Shown here: piece by piece, positions 1 through 7,673 of the stretch | Layout of the letters: each line of letters starts with the position of its first letter | Numbering within the stretch: the first letter of the stretch is position 1 | Origin: an uncultured Eubacteriales bacterium | Lineage (GTDB): Bacteria > Bacillota > Clostridia > Monoglobales > Monoglobaceae | Length of the DNA: 15,344 nucleotides | Assembly (NCBI GenBank): GCA_900550775.1 | Contig: URTH01000027.1 | Coordinates: 1-15,344, forward strand | Reading direction: 5' to 3' | Program-made: the position numbers and the translations under genes | The notes under the pieces: generated by a model | Database searches by the model: none | What the model was told of the DNA's origin: nothing | The model's input: only the letters and a program-made list of their open reading frames with translations

Positions 1-47
1 CCTTTTCAGGTCGTAGAATTTTGAGAGAGCGGATTGTTCCCTTTCGG

Positions 48-860
48 CTAATCAAGCGGGGTGTCCAGCTTGGACAGTTTTTCTAAAATAATTTCTTCCT
101 CGGTGCGGTTATGCGGCTGCGATTCAATCTTTTTGCGCAGCGCCAGCATCCGTGCATCTGTGTCGGAGATGATGTCAGCACATTCTCTCAGTTCTTTGAC
201 AATCTGCTGATCGTCCTCGTTCTCCTTTTTGTATTTGATCTGATGTTCCAGGCTTGCCCAAAAATCCATGGCAATGGTACGGATCTGCACCTCTACCTTA
301 ACCTGTTTTTTGCGGTCGGCAAAAAAGACCGGCACACTCACCAAAAGATGCAGGCTGCGGTAGCCGTTGGGCTTTGGGTTTGCAATATAGTCCTTGCGCT
401 TTAGCAGCGTAATGTCGTCCTGCGCAATCAGGGTCTCTGCCAGCAGATAAATATCATCCACATAGGAACAAATGACACGGATTCCGGCAAGGTCATTGAC
501 ATAGTTTTCAATGTTTTCCAGGGTAAAGCTTCTGCCCTGCCGCTCCAGCTTATCGCCCAGACTGCTGGTGGATTTCAGCCGCGTCTTGACCGAGCGGATG
601 GGGTTTCGCTGGTAGCGCACATTAAATTCTGTATTTAGCACGTCAAACTTTGTGCGGATTTCCTTCAGCGCACAGGTGTAAATCATGCGCATCTCCTTAT
701 AAGACACCACCATTTCCATCATGGGGCGCGCCTGCTTGACCAGCGCCAGCTGGCTTTGCTCCTCCAGCGGTATCGATTTTGTTGAAAGCTCTAAAAACGT
801 TTGTGTTTCCGGCTCGGTTAAAACATCGTAGCCGTACAGTCCCAATTCCTGTCCCTTCAT
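48..860 (-). CDS. Small alarmone synthetase (RelQ/YjbM-like GTP pyrophosphokinase)
   Basis: Cytosolic enzyme that transfers pyrophosphate from ATP to GTP or GDP to make (p)ppGpp, the stringent-response alarmone. The 270-residue protein has only the RelA/SpoT synthetase domain. Visible blocks are NPIRSVKTRLKS (86-97, substrate-binding basic stretch), DLAGIRV with the likely metal ligand Asp123, the NGYRSLH block (165-171), and EVQIRT with likely catalytic Glu190, followed by EHQIKYK (205-211). There is no HD hydrolase domain and no TGS/ACT regulatory tail, and the length fits small alarmone synthetases rather than the 700-residue Rel. The tail from about residue 212 is charged and probably helical. 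The ATG is preceded by AAGGAG at a 7-base spacing. It is a single-gene unit with its own promoter; no terminator is visible in the 47 bases left before the window edge. RelQ versus RelP (YwaC) subgroup is not settled, but the general call is secure. Confidence 0.9.
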   Translation of the reverse strand: MKGQELGLYGYDVLTEPETQTFLELSTKSIPLEEQSQLALVKQARPMMEMVVSYKEMRMIYTCALKEIRTKFDVLNTEFNVRYQRNPIRSVKTRLKSTSSLGDKLERQGRSFTLENIENYVNDLAGIRVICSYVDDIYLLAETLIAQDDITLLKRKDYIANPKPNGYRSLHLLVSVPVFFADRKKQVKVEVQIRTIAMDFWASLEHQIKYKKENEDDQQIVKELRECADIISDTDARMLALRKKIESQPHNRTEEEIILEKLSKLDTPLD

Positions 861-926
861 CGGTATTCTCCTTCGTATCTTTTATCTCTTCATCATATCA
901 TTGGATCGTCTCTTCCTAATATAGAC

Positions 927-953
927 AGTATCGCAAACCGACGGGAAAGTCAA
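927..953 (-). promoter_or_regulatory. Candidate promoter for the alarmone synthetase gene
   Basis: On the minus strand a TTGACT -35 (948-953) is followed after 15 bases by GATACT (927-932), directly preceded by TGC, which makes an extended -10. It lies about 70 bases upstream of the start codon. The spacing is shorter than usual, so this is a reasonable but not certain promoter. Confidence 0.45.
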
Positions 954-1292
954 GGCTGTTTTTGTAAATTTTTTATGATATTCCCTCCATCGCACGCCAA
1001 CGCTCCGTCCGCACGGTCTGCGCCGGAAAAAAACAATTGCGGCATACATCTTTTCCTTCTTTCACGGGCGGATGCAAAATGGGAAAACGCCGATTTGCTT
1101 TGTATCGGGCTTTGGGCGGTATAAATGGCAAAACACGCCGCATCGGCGTAAAAACGCAGCTTGGATTTGCGATTTTTACACCGTATTGATTGGCAAAGTG
1201 TGAAAATGCCACAAAAAACGACCCTTTCATCTTTGTGAGCCTTATGGAAAATTGTGCAAGTATACAAATTTTAAACATTTTTTAAAAACTTC
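954..1292. other. Gene-free block between the alarmone synthetase and HU genes, with hairpins
   Basis: About 340 bases with no credible gene. The inner part (about 975-1250) is richer in G+C than its AT-rich flanks and happens to be open in two minus-strand frames of about 100 codons. Neither frame has a Shine-Dalgarno sequence or a recognisable protein. There is local base pairing: CGCCG/CGGCG around 1136-1148, and an overlapping stem at 1148-1179 (GTAAAAACGCA against TGCG-A-TTTTTAC, one bulged base). It could be a decayed or dispersed intergenic element or a structured RNA; nothing here decides which. Confidence 0.4.
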
Positions 1293-1315
1293 TGGTAATT
1301 TTGTTCATTTTATAG

Positions 1316-1321
1316 TACAAT
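1316..1321 (+). promoter_or_regulatory. Candidate -10 box of the HU gene promoter
   Basis: TACAAT lies 58 bases before the HU start in a very AT-rich stretch. The -35 at 17-base spacing would be TGGTAA (1293-1298), a poor match, so only the -10 is proposed. The AT-rich upstream DNA could compensate as an UP-like element (inference). Confidence 0.4.
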
Positions 1322-1379
1322 GAGGAATAGTGAAAAATGTTTTTACACATATATTTTTTAAAAAAGGAGAAATGGTGAA

Positions 1380-1655
1380 ATGAACAAGCAAGAATTGGTA
1401 TCGGCTATGGCCGAGAAAGCAAACCTGTCTAAGAAAGATGCAGAGGCTGCTTTGGCAGCATTCATCGGTTCCGTACAGGACGCTTTAAAGAGCGGTGAGA
1501 AGGTTCAGTTAGTTGGTTTTGGTAGCTTTGAGGTTCGTGACAGAGCAGCCAGAGTGGGCAGAAACCCGCAGACCGGCGCTGAGATGAAGATCGAAGCCGC
1601 TAAGATTCCGACCTTTAAGGCAGGCAGCAGCTTAAAAGAACTGATCAATAAATAA
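1380..1655 (+). CDS. hup: HU family DNA-binding protein
   Basis: Histone-like protein that binds and bends DNA without strong sequence preference as a homodimer, helping to compact the nucleoid. The 91-residue length is exactly that of bacterial HU. It shows the MNKQELV start, the GFGSFEVRDRAAR motif (about 47-59), and the GRNPQTG turn (60-66) whose proline inserts into the minor groove, then the PTFKAG strand (77-82) and the LKELIN C-terminus. The start is fixed by AAGGAG ten bases upstream; an ATG eight bases earlier hits a stop at once. Arginines are mostly AGA and CGT and alanines often GCA/GCT, unlike the CGC/CGG of neighbouring genes, which suggests high expression. It is monocistronic and ends at a strong terminator. 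The specific name (hbs/hupB) cannot be fixed from sequence alone. Confidence 0.97.
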   Translation: MNKQELVSAMAEKANLSKKDAEAALAAFIGSVQDALKSGEKVQLVGFGSFEVRDRAARVGRNPQTGAEMKIEAAKIPTFKAGSSLKELINK

Positions 1656-1670
1656 GCTTTGTGGTGCATG

Positions 1671-1707
1671 AAAATAACCGACGGCTTTTGCCGCCGGTTA
1701 TTTTTTT
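1671..1707. terminator. Intrinsic terminator between HU and argH, probably bidirectional
   Basis: AAAATAACCG, a mismatched base, CGGC, a TTTT loop, then GCCG and CGGTTATTTT, running on into more T. This gives a stem of 14 pairs with one mismatch and a T tract for the rightward HU transcript. Read leftward it also ends in a short T-rich run, so it may stop argGH as well. Confidence 0.85.
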
Positions 1708-1721
1708 GTCTCTTCCTCTTT

Positions 1722-3098
1722 TTAGGCCTGTTCCGCCTCGCGGTAGCGGGCAATCACACCGCGCATGGTCTCGGCGGCCGGGCCGCCGATCAGCTTTCGC
1801 TGGCTGACGCAGGTGGAAAGCGAGATTGCGTCATAGATATCCTCGCCGATGAGGTCGGAGAAGGATTTCATCTCCTCCATAGAGAGTGCGTCAATCACGG
1901 TATCCTTTTCAATGCAATAGGCAACCATTTTTCCGACCACGCTGTGCGCGTCGCGGAAAGGAAGCCCCTGCTTTACCAGGTAGTCCGCAACATCGGTCGC
2001 ATTGGTAAAGCCGCCCTTGGCGCCCTGCAGCATCCGATCCTTTCTTACGGTCATGGTGGCAAGCATTTTGCCGAACACCGGCAGGCACATTTTTACTGTG
2101 TCCACGGCGTCAAAGATTTGTTCCTTATCCTCCTGCATATCCTTATTATACGCAAGCGGAAGTCCTTTCATCACGGTCAGAAGCCCCATCAGATCGCCGT
2201 AAACCCGACCCGTCTTGCCGCGTGCCAGTTCGGCAACGTCAGGGTTCTTCTTCTGCGGCATGATGCTGGATCCGGTGCTGTACGCATCGTCCAGCTCAAT
2301 GAATCCGAATTCATGCGAGCTCCAGAGAATCAGCTCCTCCGAGAATCGGCTCAGATGCATCATCACCATAGACAGATCAAAGGCCAGTTCACAGACGAAA
2401 TCGCGATCCGACACGCCGTCTAAGCTATTTTGCGTCACTGCGGCAAAGCCCAGCTTTTCTGCGACAAAGGCGCGGTCTAACGGATAGGTCGTCCCGGCCA
2501 GCGCACCGCTGCCGAGCGGCATCACATTGATCCGCTCCCGACAGTTTAAAAGCCGCTGCCCGTCCCGCAAAAACATCTCATAATAGGCCATCACATGATG
2601 CGCGAGCGTAATGGGCTGCGCCTTTTGCAAATGGGTATAGCCCGGCATAACGGTTTCGAGATTCGCCTCGGCCAGGTCTAAAATAACATGCCGCAGCGAT
2701 CCCAGCATCCTCGAAATCGCGTCCGCCTCGTCACGCAGATACATGCGGATATCCAGCGCCACCTGATCGTTACGGCTGCGGCCGGTATGCAGACGCTTGC
2801 CGACATCGCCGATCCTGGAAATCAGGATGGTTTCAATGTTCATATGGATATCCTCGGCGTCAATCATAAACTCGACCTTGCCGTCCTCGATATCGCGCTT
2901 GATTTCGCCCAGTGTTTTTACGATCAGTTCCGCATCGGCCTTGGGGATAATCCCCTGCCGCCCCAGCATCTCGGCATGTGCCTGGCTGCCCAAAATGTCC
3001 TGCCGGTACATGCGCGCGTCAAAGCGGATGGAGGAATTAAAATCATCCACCAATGTATCTGTGGCCTTTGAAAAGCGGCCGCCCCACAATTTTGCCAT
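1722..3098 (-). CDS. argH: Argininosuccinate lyase
   Basis: Last step of arginine biosynthesis: splits argininosuccinate into arginine and fumarate; a cytosolic homotetramer in known members. The 458-residue length is normal. It shows the family blocks HTGRSRND (104-111), the TH-LQ-AQP block (155-162) that carries the catalytic histidine region, and the fumarase/lyase signature [12 protein letters not shown] (276-287), whose serines form the flexible catalytic loop. The ATG has AAGGAG eight bases upstream. It is the downstream gene of the argGH operon, 69 bases after argG, and that gap contains a perfect 12-pair hairpin. It ends 14 bases from the HU terminator, with which it converges. No damage is visible. 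Confidence 0.97.
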   Translation of the reverse strand: MAKLWGGRFSKATDTLVDDFNSSIRFDARMYRQDILGSQAHAEMLGRQGIIPKADAELIVKTLGEIKRDIEDGKVEFMIDAEDIHMNIETILISRIGDVGKRLHTGRSRNDQVALDIRMYLRDEADAISRMLGSLRHVILDLAEANLETVMPGYTHLQKAQPITLAHHVMAYYEMFLRDGQRLLNCRERINVMPLGSGALAGTTYPLDRAFVAEKLGFAAVTQNSLDGVSDRDFVCELAFDLSMVMMHLSRFSEELILWSSHEFGFIELDDAYSTGSSIMPQKKNPDVAELARGKTGRVYGDLMGLLTVMKGLPLAYNKDMQEDKEQIFDAVDTVKMCLPVFGKMLATMTVRKDRMLQGAKGGFTNATDVADYLVKQGLPFRDAHSVVGKMVAYCIEKDTVIDALSMEEMKSFSDLIGEDIYDAISLSTCVSQRKLIGGPAAETMRGVIARYREAEQA

Positions 3099-3128
3099 CT
3101 TGTCAACTCCTTATCATGAAATAGGAAT

Positions 3129-3156
3129 GGCGGTGTAAAACGACTTTTACACCGCC
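3129..3156. repeat. Perfect 12-bp inverted repeat between argG and argH
   Basis: GGCGGTGTAAAA, loop CGAC, then TTTTACACCGCC. It sits 11 bases downstream of the argG stop. No T tract follows it on the leftward (argGH) strand, so it is more likely an intercistronic stem that protects the argG 3' end or tunes argH expression than a full terminator. Its core resembles the hairpin after ruvC. Confidence 0.8.
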
Positions 3157-3167
3157 GAAACCTGCTT

Positions 3168-4379
3168 CTACTGATTCTTTTGTTTCATCATTGCCCGAAC
3201 TTTCAGCGGCAGACCGAACAGATTGATAAAGCCTTCCGCATCCTTATGGCTGTAAAGCTCATGGCTGTCGCCAAAGCTTGCGATATCCTCGTTATACAGA
3301 GAATACGGCGATTTTGCGCCGGCCGGAGTCACGCTGCCCTTATAGAGCTTTAAGCGAACCTCACCGGTAACGGTCTCTTCCATCGAGTCAACCATCGCGG
3401 AGAGCGCCTCACGCAGGGGCGTGAACCATTTTCCGTCATAAACAAGCTCGCTGAACTTAATGGCAGCCTCACGCTTGAAGGCTTGGGTGTCACGGTCTAA
3501 GCAGAGATATTCCAGCTCCTGCAATGCGGCATACAAAATGGTGCCGCCCGGCGTTTCGTACACGCCTCTCGACTTCATGCCGACCAGACGATCCTCCACG
3601 ATATCGGCAATGCCGATGCCGTTTTTGCCGCCCAGCTCGTTCAATTTCTCAACCAGGACACGGGCAGACAGCTTTTCACCGTTTAAGGAAACGGGAACAC
3701 CTTTTTCAAATCCCAGGGTAATGTAGGTCGGGCTGTCCGGTGCCTTCTCCGGCGATACGCCGAGCTTTAACAGGGAATCCAGCTGCGGCTCATTGGCCGG
3801 ATCTTCAAGATCCATGCCCTCATGGCTGATGTGCCAGATGTTGCGGTCTCTGGAGTAGAGATCCTTTTTGGTAACCGGGATCGAAATGCCGTGCGCCTCT
3901 GCATAATCCACAGCGTCCTCACGGGATTTGATATCCCAGATTCTCCAGGGAGCAATAATTTTAAGGTGCGGCGCCAGCGCCTTGATGGTGAGCTCAAAGC
4001 GAACCTGGTCGTTCCCCTTGCCGGTTGCGCCGTGGCAGATGGCAACTGCGCCCTCTTTTTCGGCGATCTCAACCAGACGCTTTGCGATAATCGGCCGTGC
4101 GTGAGAGGTTCCCAAAAGGTACTTGCCCTCATAAACGGCGCCGGCCTTTACGGTCGGGATAATGTAATCCTCAACGTATTCATCGCGCAGATCTTCGATA
4201 TAAAGCTTTGACGCGCCGCTGGCCTTTGCGCGCTCCTCCAGACCCTCGGTCTCTTTGCCCTGACCGACGTCGCCGCAGACCGCGATCACCTCATAGTCGT
4301 AATTCTCAATCAGCCAGGGGATAATGATGGAAGTATCCAGCCCGCCCGAATAAGCAAGTACAACTTTTTCCTTTGCCAT
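3168..4379 (-). CDS. argG: Argininosuccinate synthase
   Basis: Condenses citrulline with aspartate using ATP, giving argininosuccinate, AMP and pyrophosphate; the penultimate step of arginine synthesis. The 403-residue protein starts with the N-type ATP pyrophosphatase P-loop AYSGGLDTS (9-17) and carries the GDVGQG block, the GTSHARP and [15 protein letters not shown] substrate-binding stretches and [13 protein letters not shown], all typical of the family. The frame stays open five codons upstream to a TTG, but that extension contains the GGAGG ribosome binding site itself, eight bases before the chosen ATG. It is first in the argGH operon and has a near-consensus promoter. It is divergent from ruvC. 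Confidence 0.97.
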   Translation of the reverse strand: MAKEKVVLAYSGGLDTSIIIPWLIENYDYEVIAVCGDVGQGKETEGLEERAKASGASKLYIEDLRDEYVEDYIIPTVKAGAVYEGKYLLGTSHARPIIAKRLVEIAEKEGAVAICHGATGKGNDQVRFELTIKALAPHLKIIAPWRIWDIKSREDAVDYAEAHGISIPVTKKDLYSRDRNIWHISHEGMDLEDPANEPQLDSLLKLGVSPEKAPDSPTYITLGFEKGVPVSLNGEKLSARVLVEKLNELGGKNGIGIADIVEDRLVGMKSRGVYETPGGTILYAALQELEYLCLDRDTQAFKREAAIKFSELVYDGKWFTPLREALSAMVDSMEETVTGEVRLKLYKGSVTPAGAKSPYSLYNEDIASFGDSHELYSHKDAEGFINLFGLPLKVRAMMKQKNQ

Positions 4380-4402
4380 TGTAAATTCCTCCAATCTGTG
4401 GT

Positions 4403-4420
4403 ATGCTTATCTTATTGCAT
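4403..4420 (-). promoter_or_regulatory. Possible operator at the argG transcription start (ArgR/AhrC-type candidate)
   Basis: ATGCAATAAGATAAGCAT (minus strand) is 18 bases with ATGC/GCAT arms and an AT-rich centre, placed directly after the -10 box so that it covers the expected transcription start. The size and position fit an ARG box, but the half-sites differ from the known TGAAT/ATTCA pattern, so identity with an arginine-repressor site is a guess. Confidence 0.3.
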
Positions 4421-4421
4421 C

Positions 4422-4450
4422 ATTATATAACACTGTCTGCCATTTTTCAA
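4422..4450 (-). promoter_or_regulatory. Promoter of the argGH operon
   Basis: TTGAAA (4445-4450) and a perfect TATAAT (4422-4427) lie 17 bases apart on the minus strand, about 43 bases upstream of the argG start codon. This is a strong vegetative (SigA-type) promoter match. Confidence 0.85.
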
Positions 4451-4493
4451 TAGAGATTTACAAAAAAATAGCACGAAAGTTTGGAGGAAAACC

Positions 4494-4988
4494 ATGATTA
4501 TTTTGGGAATTGACCCAGGATTTGCGATTGTCGGCTACGGGGTTTTGGAGTATCAGAGCAACCGGTTTCGGGTACTGGATTACGGCGCAATCACCACGGA
4601 CGCGTCGATGGAGATGTTCTCGCGGTTTCAGTCGATCTACAACGATCTGACGGAACTGATCGAGCGATTCAACCCGGATTTTATGGCGATTGAGGAGCTG
4701 TTTTTTAACAGCAACCAAAAGACCGCCATCAATGTCGCCCAGGCGCGCGGCGTGCTGCTGCTTGCCGCCATGCAGCACGATGTCAGGATTTATGAGTACA
4801 CGCCGCTGCAGGTCAAGCAGGCGGTGGCCGGCTATGGCCGCGCCGAAAAAAAGCAGGTGCAGCAGATGGTTAAGCTGCTTTTAAACCTGCCCAAGGTACC
4901 AAAGCCGGACGACACGGCGGACGCGCTGGCGATCGCGATCTGCCACGGGCATTCCTACAATCCGCGCCGCATTCTTCCGCAGAAATAA
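4494..4988 (+). CDS. ruvC: Holliday junction resolvase RuvC
   Basis: Endonuclease that cuts four-way DNA junctions at the end of homologous recombination, normally working with the RuvAB branch-migration motor. The 164-residue length is standard. The four acidic metal-binding residues of the RNase H-like fold are visible: Asp7 in ILGIDPG, Glu67 in AIEELFF, and Asp140 and Asp143 in [10 protein letters not shown]. The FFNSNQKTA block and the P-QVKQAV-GYGRAEK block are also typical. GGAGG lies 6 bases before the ATG. It stands alone here: ruvA and ruvB do not follow, and a strong hairpin ends the transcript. It diverges from argG; I could not identify a convincing own promoter in the 114-base gap. 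Confidence 0.96.
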   Translation: MIILGIDPGFAIVGYGVLEYQSNRFRVLDYGAITTDASMEMFSRFQSIYNDLTELIERFNPDFMAIEELFFNSNQKTAINVAQARGVLLLAAMQHDVRIYEYTPLQVKQAVAGYGRAEKKQVQQMVKLLLNLPKVPKPDDTADALAIAICHGHSYNPRRILPQK

Positions 4989-4993
4989 GGATG

Positions 4994-5033
4994 AAAGAGG
5001 CTGTAAAACCGCAGTTTTACAGCCTCTTTTTAT
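4994..5033. terminator. Very strong terminator shared by ruvC and nadE
   Basis: AAAGAGGCTGTAAAAC (4994-5009), loop CGCA, then GTTTTACAGCCTCTTT (5014-5029): 16 perfect pairs followed by TTTA on the ruvC strand. It sits between the two convergent stop codons, only a few bases from the nadE end, so it probably serves both directions. Confidence 0.9.
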
Positions 5034-5036
5034 TTA

Positions 5037-6926
5037 TCATTGAATCAGATCCTCGGCGGCATCACTCGGCATCCGAAGATCGCCCCTCGGCGACAGGGCA
5101 ACGCTGCCGACCTTGGGGCCGTCCGGCATGCAGGAGCGTTTAAACTGGCTTCTGAAGAACCGCCGCATAAAGATATCCAGCCATTTTTGAATGGTCGGCG
5201 TGTCGTAGCAGCCCGAAAACGCGTTTTGTGCCAGGTGCAGAATTTTATCCTTTGAGAATCCCCAGCGCAGCATGTAATAGAGGAAAAAGTCATGCAGCTC
5301 ATAAGGCCCCACGATTTCCTCCGTCTGCTGCGCGATGGTGCCGTCCTCCTCCGGCGGCAAAAGCTCCGGACTGACCGGTGTATCCAAAATATCATAAAGG
5401 GTTTCCTTTAAGCCGCTTTCGCTGCTGTCCGCCACATAGCGTACCAGGTGACGCACCAGTGTTTTGGGCACCGAAGCATTCACGCCGTACATCGACATAT
5501 GGTCTCCGTTATAGGTGGCAAAACCGAGCGCAAGCTCCGACAAATCGCCGGTGCCGACCACAATTCCGCCCGTCTGATTGGCGATATCCATCAGCACCTG
5601 AGTACGCTCTCTCGCCTGTGCGTTCTCATAGGTCACGTCATGCACGCGCTCATCCGCGCCGATATCCGATAAATGCTGCCGCACGGCGGCTTTGATATTG
5701 ACCTCACGCAAGGTTGCGCCAAGCCCCAGGATCAGGTTTTTGGCATTCTGATAGGTGCGGTCGGTGGTGCCAAAGCACGGCATCGTCACCGCGACAATGC
5801 CGCTGCGCGGCAGATTTAAACTATCAAATGCACGCGCGGTCACCAGGAGCGCAAGCGTACTGTCAAGTCCCCCGGAAATGCCGACCGTCACCGTTTTTAA
5901 CCCGATATGCATCAGCCTCTTTTTCAAACCGTGGTACTGGATCGCAAAAATCTCTTCACACCGGTTTCTGCGCCCCTTCTCCTCCGACGGCACAAAGGGA
6001 TGCGGATCAAAGCACCGCTCCAGCGCGGTTTCGCTGCACCGGCCGCCGAACGGGATTTTTAAATAGCCGTCGTCCTCCTTCGGCCGGAAGGTGCTGAGCC
6101 GTCTGCGCTCCAGCACGACACGCGCGACATCGATATCCGCGTATAAAATCTGCTCGCAAAACGGCTTTGTCTCGCCGAGCAGCGTTCCGTTTTCATAGAT
6201 CATGCTATGACCGCTAAAGACCAGGTCAGTCGTGGATTCGCCCTGACCGGCATCGGCATAGAGATAGGCGCAAACCGCCCGTGAGGACTGCGACCGAAGC
6301 AGCGTGCGGCGGTAGTCGCTCTTTCCGATGATTTCGTTGCTGGCAGACAGATTCACCAGGACAGTGGCACCGCACAGGGCATGCGAAACACCCGGCGGTT
6401 CCGGCGCCCAGAGATCCTCGCAGATTTCTGCGGCAACCTTAAAATCCTCCATGTATTCCGCACAAAAGATGAGACGGGGGCCAACGGGAACCGTCTCGCC
6501 GCCGATGCGGACGGTTGTGTTTTCTTCCAGTACCGAAAAATGCCGCATCTCATAAAATTCACTGTAATTGGGCAGATACTTTTTGGTCGCAAACCCTAAA
6601 ATCCTGCCTCCCTGCAAAAACGCGGCCGCATTATAAAGCTTGTCCCCGACCGCCAGCGGCAGTCCTACCACCGCCAATAAATCCAGCGTTTCGGTTTCTT
6701 TGGCGATCCGCAGCACCGCATCTTTGGCTTTTTGGATCAGCGCCGACTGAAAAAACAAGTCGCTGCAGGTATAGGCGGTCAGCCCCAGCTCCGGGAACAC
6801 AACCAGCCGCGCGCCGTGTTCTGCCGCCGTATGCATTGCGGCAATGGTTTTTTGGGTATTAAAAGTGACATCTGCCACCCGAACCTCCGGCGCCGCCGTG
6901 GCCACCTTGACAAATCCGTAGTTCAT
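5037..6926 (-). CDS. nadE: Glutamine-dependent NAD(+) synthetase
   Basis: Last step of NAD synthesis: amidates nicotinate adenine dinucleotide using ATP and ammonia drawn from glutamine. The 629-residue protein has both expected halves. The N-terminal nitrilase-type glutaminase carries the Glu-Lys-Cys triad at Glu46 (FPELGLTAY), Lys115 or Lys116 (TKKYLPNY) and Cys169 (ICEDLW). The C-terminal synthetase carries the ATP-binding SGGLDST loop (351-357), MPCFGTT and the GTGDLSELALG block (458-468). The fused form, as opposed to the short ammonia-only enzyme, is therefore clear. The start ATG follows a GAGG-type site. It is the last gene of the mtaB-transporter-nadE operon, 14 bases after its neighbour, and converges on ruvC. 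Confidence 0.96.
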   Translation of the reverse strand: MNYGFVKVATAAPEVRVADVTFNTQKTIAAMHTAAEHGARLVVFPELGLTAYTCSDLFFQSALIQKAKDAVLRIAKETETLDLLAVVGLPLAVGDKLYNAAAFLQGGRILGFATKKYLPNYSEFYEMRHFSVLEENTTVRIGGETVPVGPRLIFCAEYMEDFKVAAEICEDLWAPEPPGVSHALCGATVLVNLSASNEIIGKSDYRRTLLRSQSSRAVCAYLYADAGQGESTTDLVFSGHSMIYENGTLLGETKPFCEQILYADIDVARVVLERRRLSTFRPKEDDGYLKIPFGGRCSETALERCFDPHPFVPSEEKGRRNRCEEIFAIQYHGLKKRLMHIGLKTVTVGISGGLDSTLALLVTARAFDSLNLPRSGIVAVTMPCFGTTDRTYQNAKNLILGLGATLREVNIKAAVRQHLSDIGADERVHDVTYENAQARERTQVLMDIANQTGGIVVGTGDLSELALGFATYNGDHMSMYGVNASVPKTLVRHLVRYVADSSESGLKETLYDILDTPVSPELLPPEEDGTIAQQTEEIVGPYELHDFFLYYMLRWGFSKDKILHLAQNAFSGCYDTPTIQKWLDIFMRRFFRSQFKRSCMPDGPKVGSVALSPRGDLRMPSDAAEDLIQ

Positions 6927-6940
6927 ACGCTCCCTCTTTT

Positions 6941-7630
6941 CTATCTTGATTCTGAAATCGACTGTGCGCGCCGCCGCCGAAGATAAGCAATCAGCGCATA
7001 GGCCAGCGGCGTCCCCGCAATGGCCTCAACACCCAGTTTTGTAATATATTGTACCCCGATCATGCTCATTAAATCCCGTACCGGCGCGGTGCCGCCAAAG
7101 GCAATCAGCACAAAAATCACCGTGTCAAAGACATAGCCCAGCACCGAGCTGCCGATGGTACGCACAAAAAGCAGTTTTCTGCCCGTTTTTTCTTTGATTT
7201 TTTCCATCATCCACGCATTGGACAGTTCGCCGAACAAAAAGGCAATCAGCGACGCCGCCACAATCCGCGGCACATAACCAAAAATCTGCGCATAGGACGC
7301 GTCCACGCCCGGCGTATAATCCGGCGCCGGAATCAAAAGCCCCAGCGAGGTAAAGCCGATCAGCAATGCGTTACAGAAAAACGTAATCCAGATGACGCGC
7401 CGCGCCGTTTTAAAGCCCCAGATCTCCGTCAGTGTGTCCCCCAGCATATAGGCAAAGGGGAACGTAATCGTTCCTGCGTCAAACAAGACAAGGTCACCCA
7501 CGATAATCGCCTTGACGGCCAGGATATTGGCCGCAAGATAAAACGTCACCGTAAGACATGCGATCGCTGCAAGATACAGATCGGATGATGTCTGGTTTTT
7601 TACAGGGTTTTCCAGTACCTGATGTTTCAT
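6941..7630 (-). CDS. Queuosine precursor transporter (YhhQ/VUT family membrane protein)
   Basis: Inner-membrane protein of the YhhQ (DUF165, 'vitamin uptake transporter') family; characterised members import queuosine precursors such as preQ0/preQ1 or queuine for modification of the tRNA wobble base. The 229 residues give about six hydrophobic segments (roughly 18-40, 50-70, 78-100, 120-140, 157-178, 190-216). Typical family features are FPFAYMLGDTLTEIWG (57-72), with its conserved acidic residues, and VRTIGSSVLGYVFDT (156-170). GGAGG lies 9 bases before the ATG. It is the middle gene of an operon, 43 bases after mtaB and 14 before nadE. Neighbouring a tRNA-modifying enzyme fits the role, but the substrate is inferred from the family. 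No preQ1 riboswitch is visible in the short upstream gap. Confidence 0.85.
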   Translation of the reverse strand: MKHQVLENPVKNQTSSDLYLAAIACLTVTFYLAANILAVKAIIVGDLVLFDAGTITFPFAYMLGDTLTEIWGFKTARRVIWITFFCNALLIGFTSLGLLIPAPDYTPGVDASYAQIFGYVPRIVAASLIAFLFGELSNAWMMEKIKEKTGRKLLFVRTIGSSVLGYVFDTVIFVLIAFGGTAPVRDLMSMIGVQYITKLGVEAIAGTPLAYALIAYLRRRRAQSISESR

Positions 7631-7673
7631 TTTTGATTTCCTCCTGAAAATGAAGTTTGATATATATTTTTTA

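Noticed and set aside
950..1278. Two overlapping minus-strand frames of about 100 codons as small protein genes
   Set aside because: No ribosome binding site, no recognisable family, odd composition (rich in Phe, Arg, Lys, Cys), and both frames open over the same bases, which points to base composition rather than coding.
1659..2423. 254-codon plus-strand frame opposite argH
   Set aside because: Starts in the HU terminator and lies antisense to the catalytic core of argH; no support of its own.
7631..7673. preQ1 riboswitch upstream of the queuosine precursor transporter
   Set aside because: The 43-base gap is almost all A and T and lacks the C/G-rich pseudoknot of the preQ1 aptamer.
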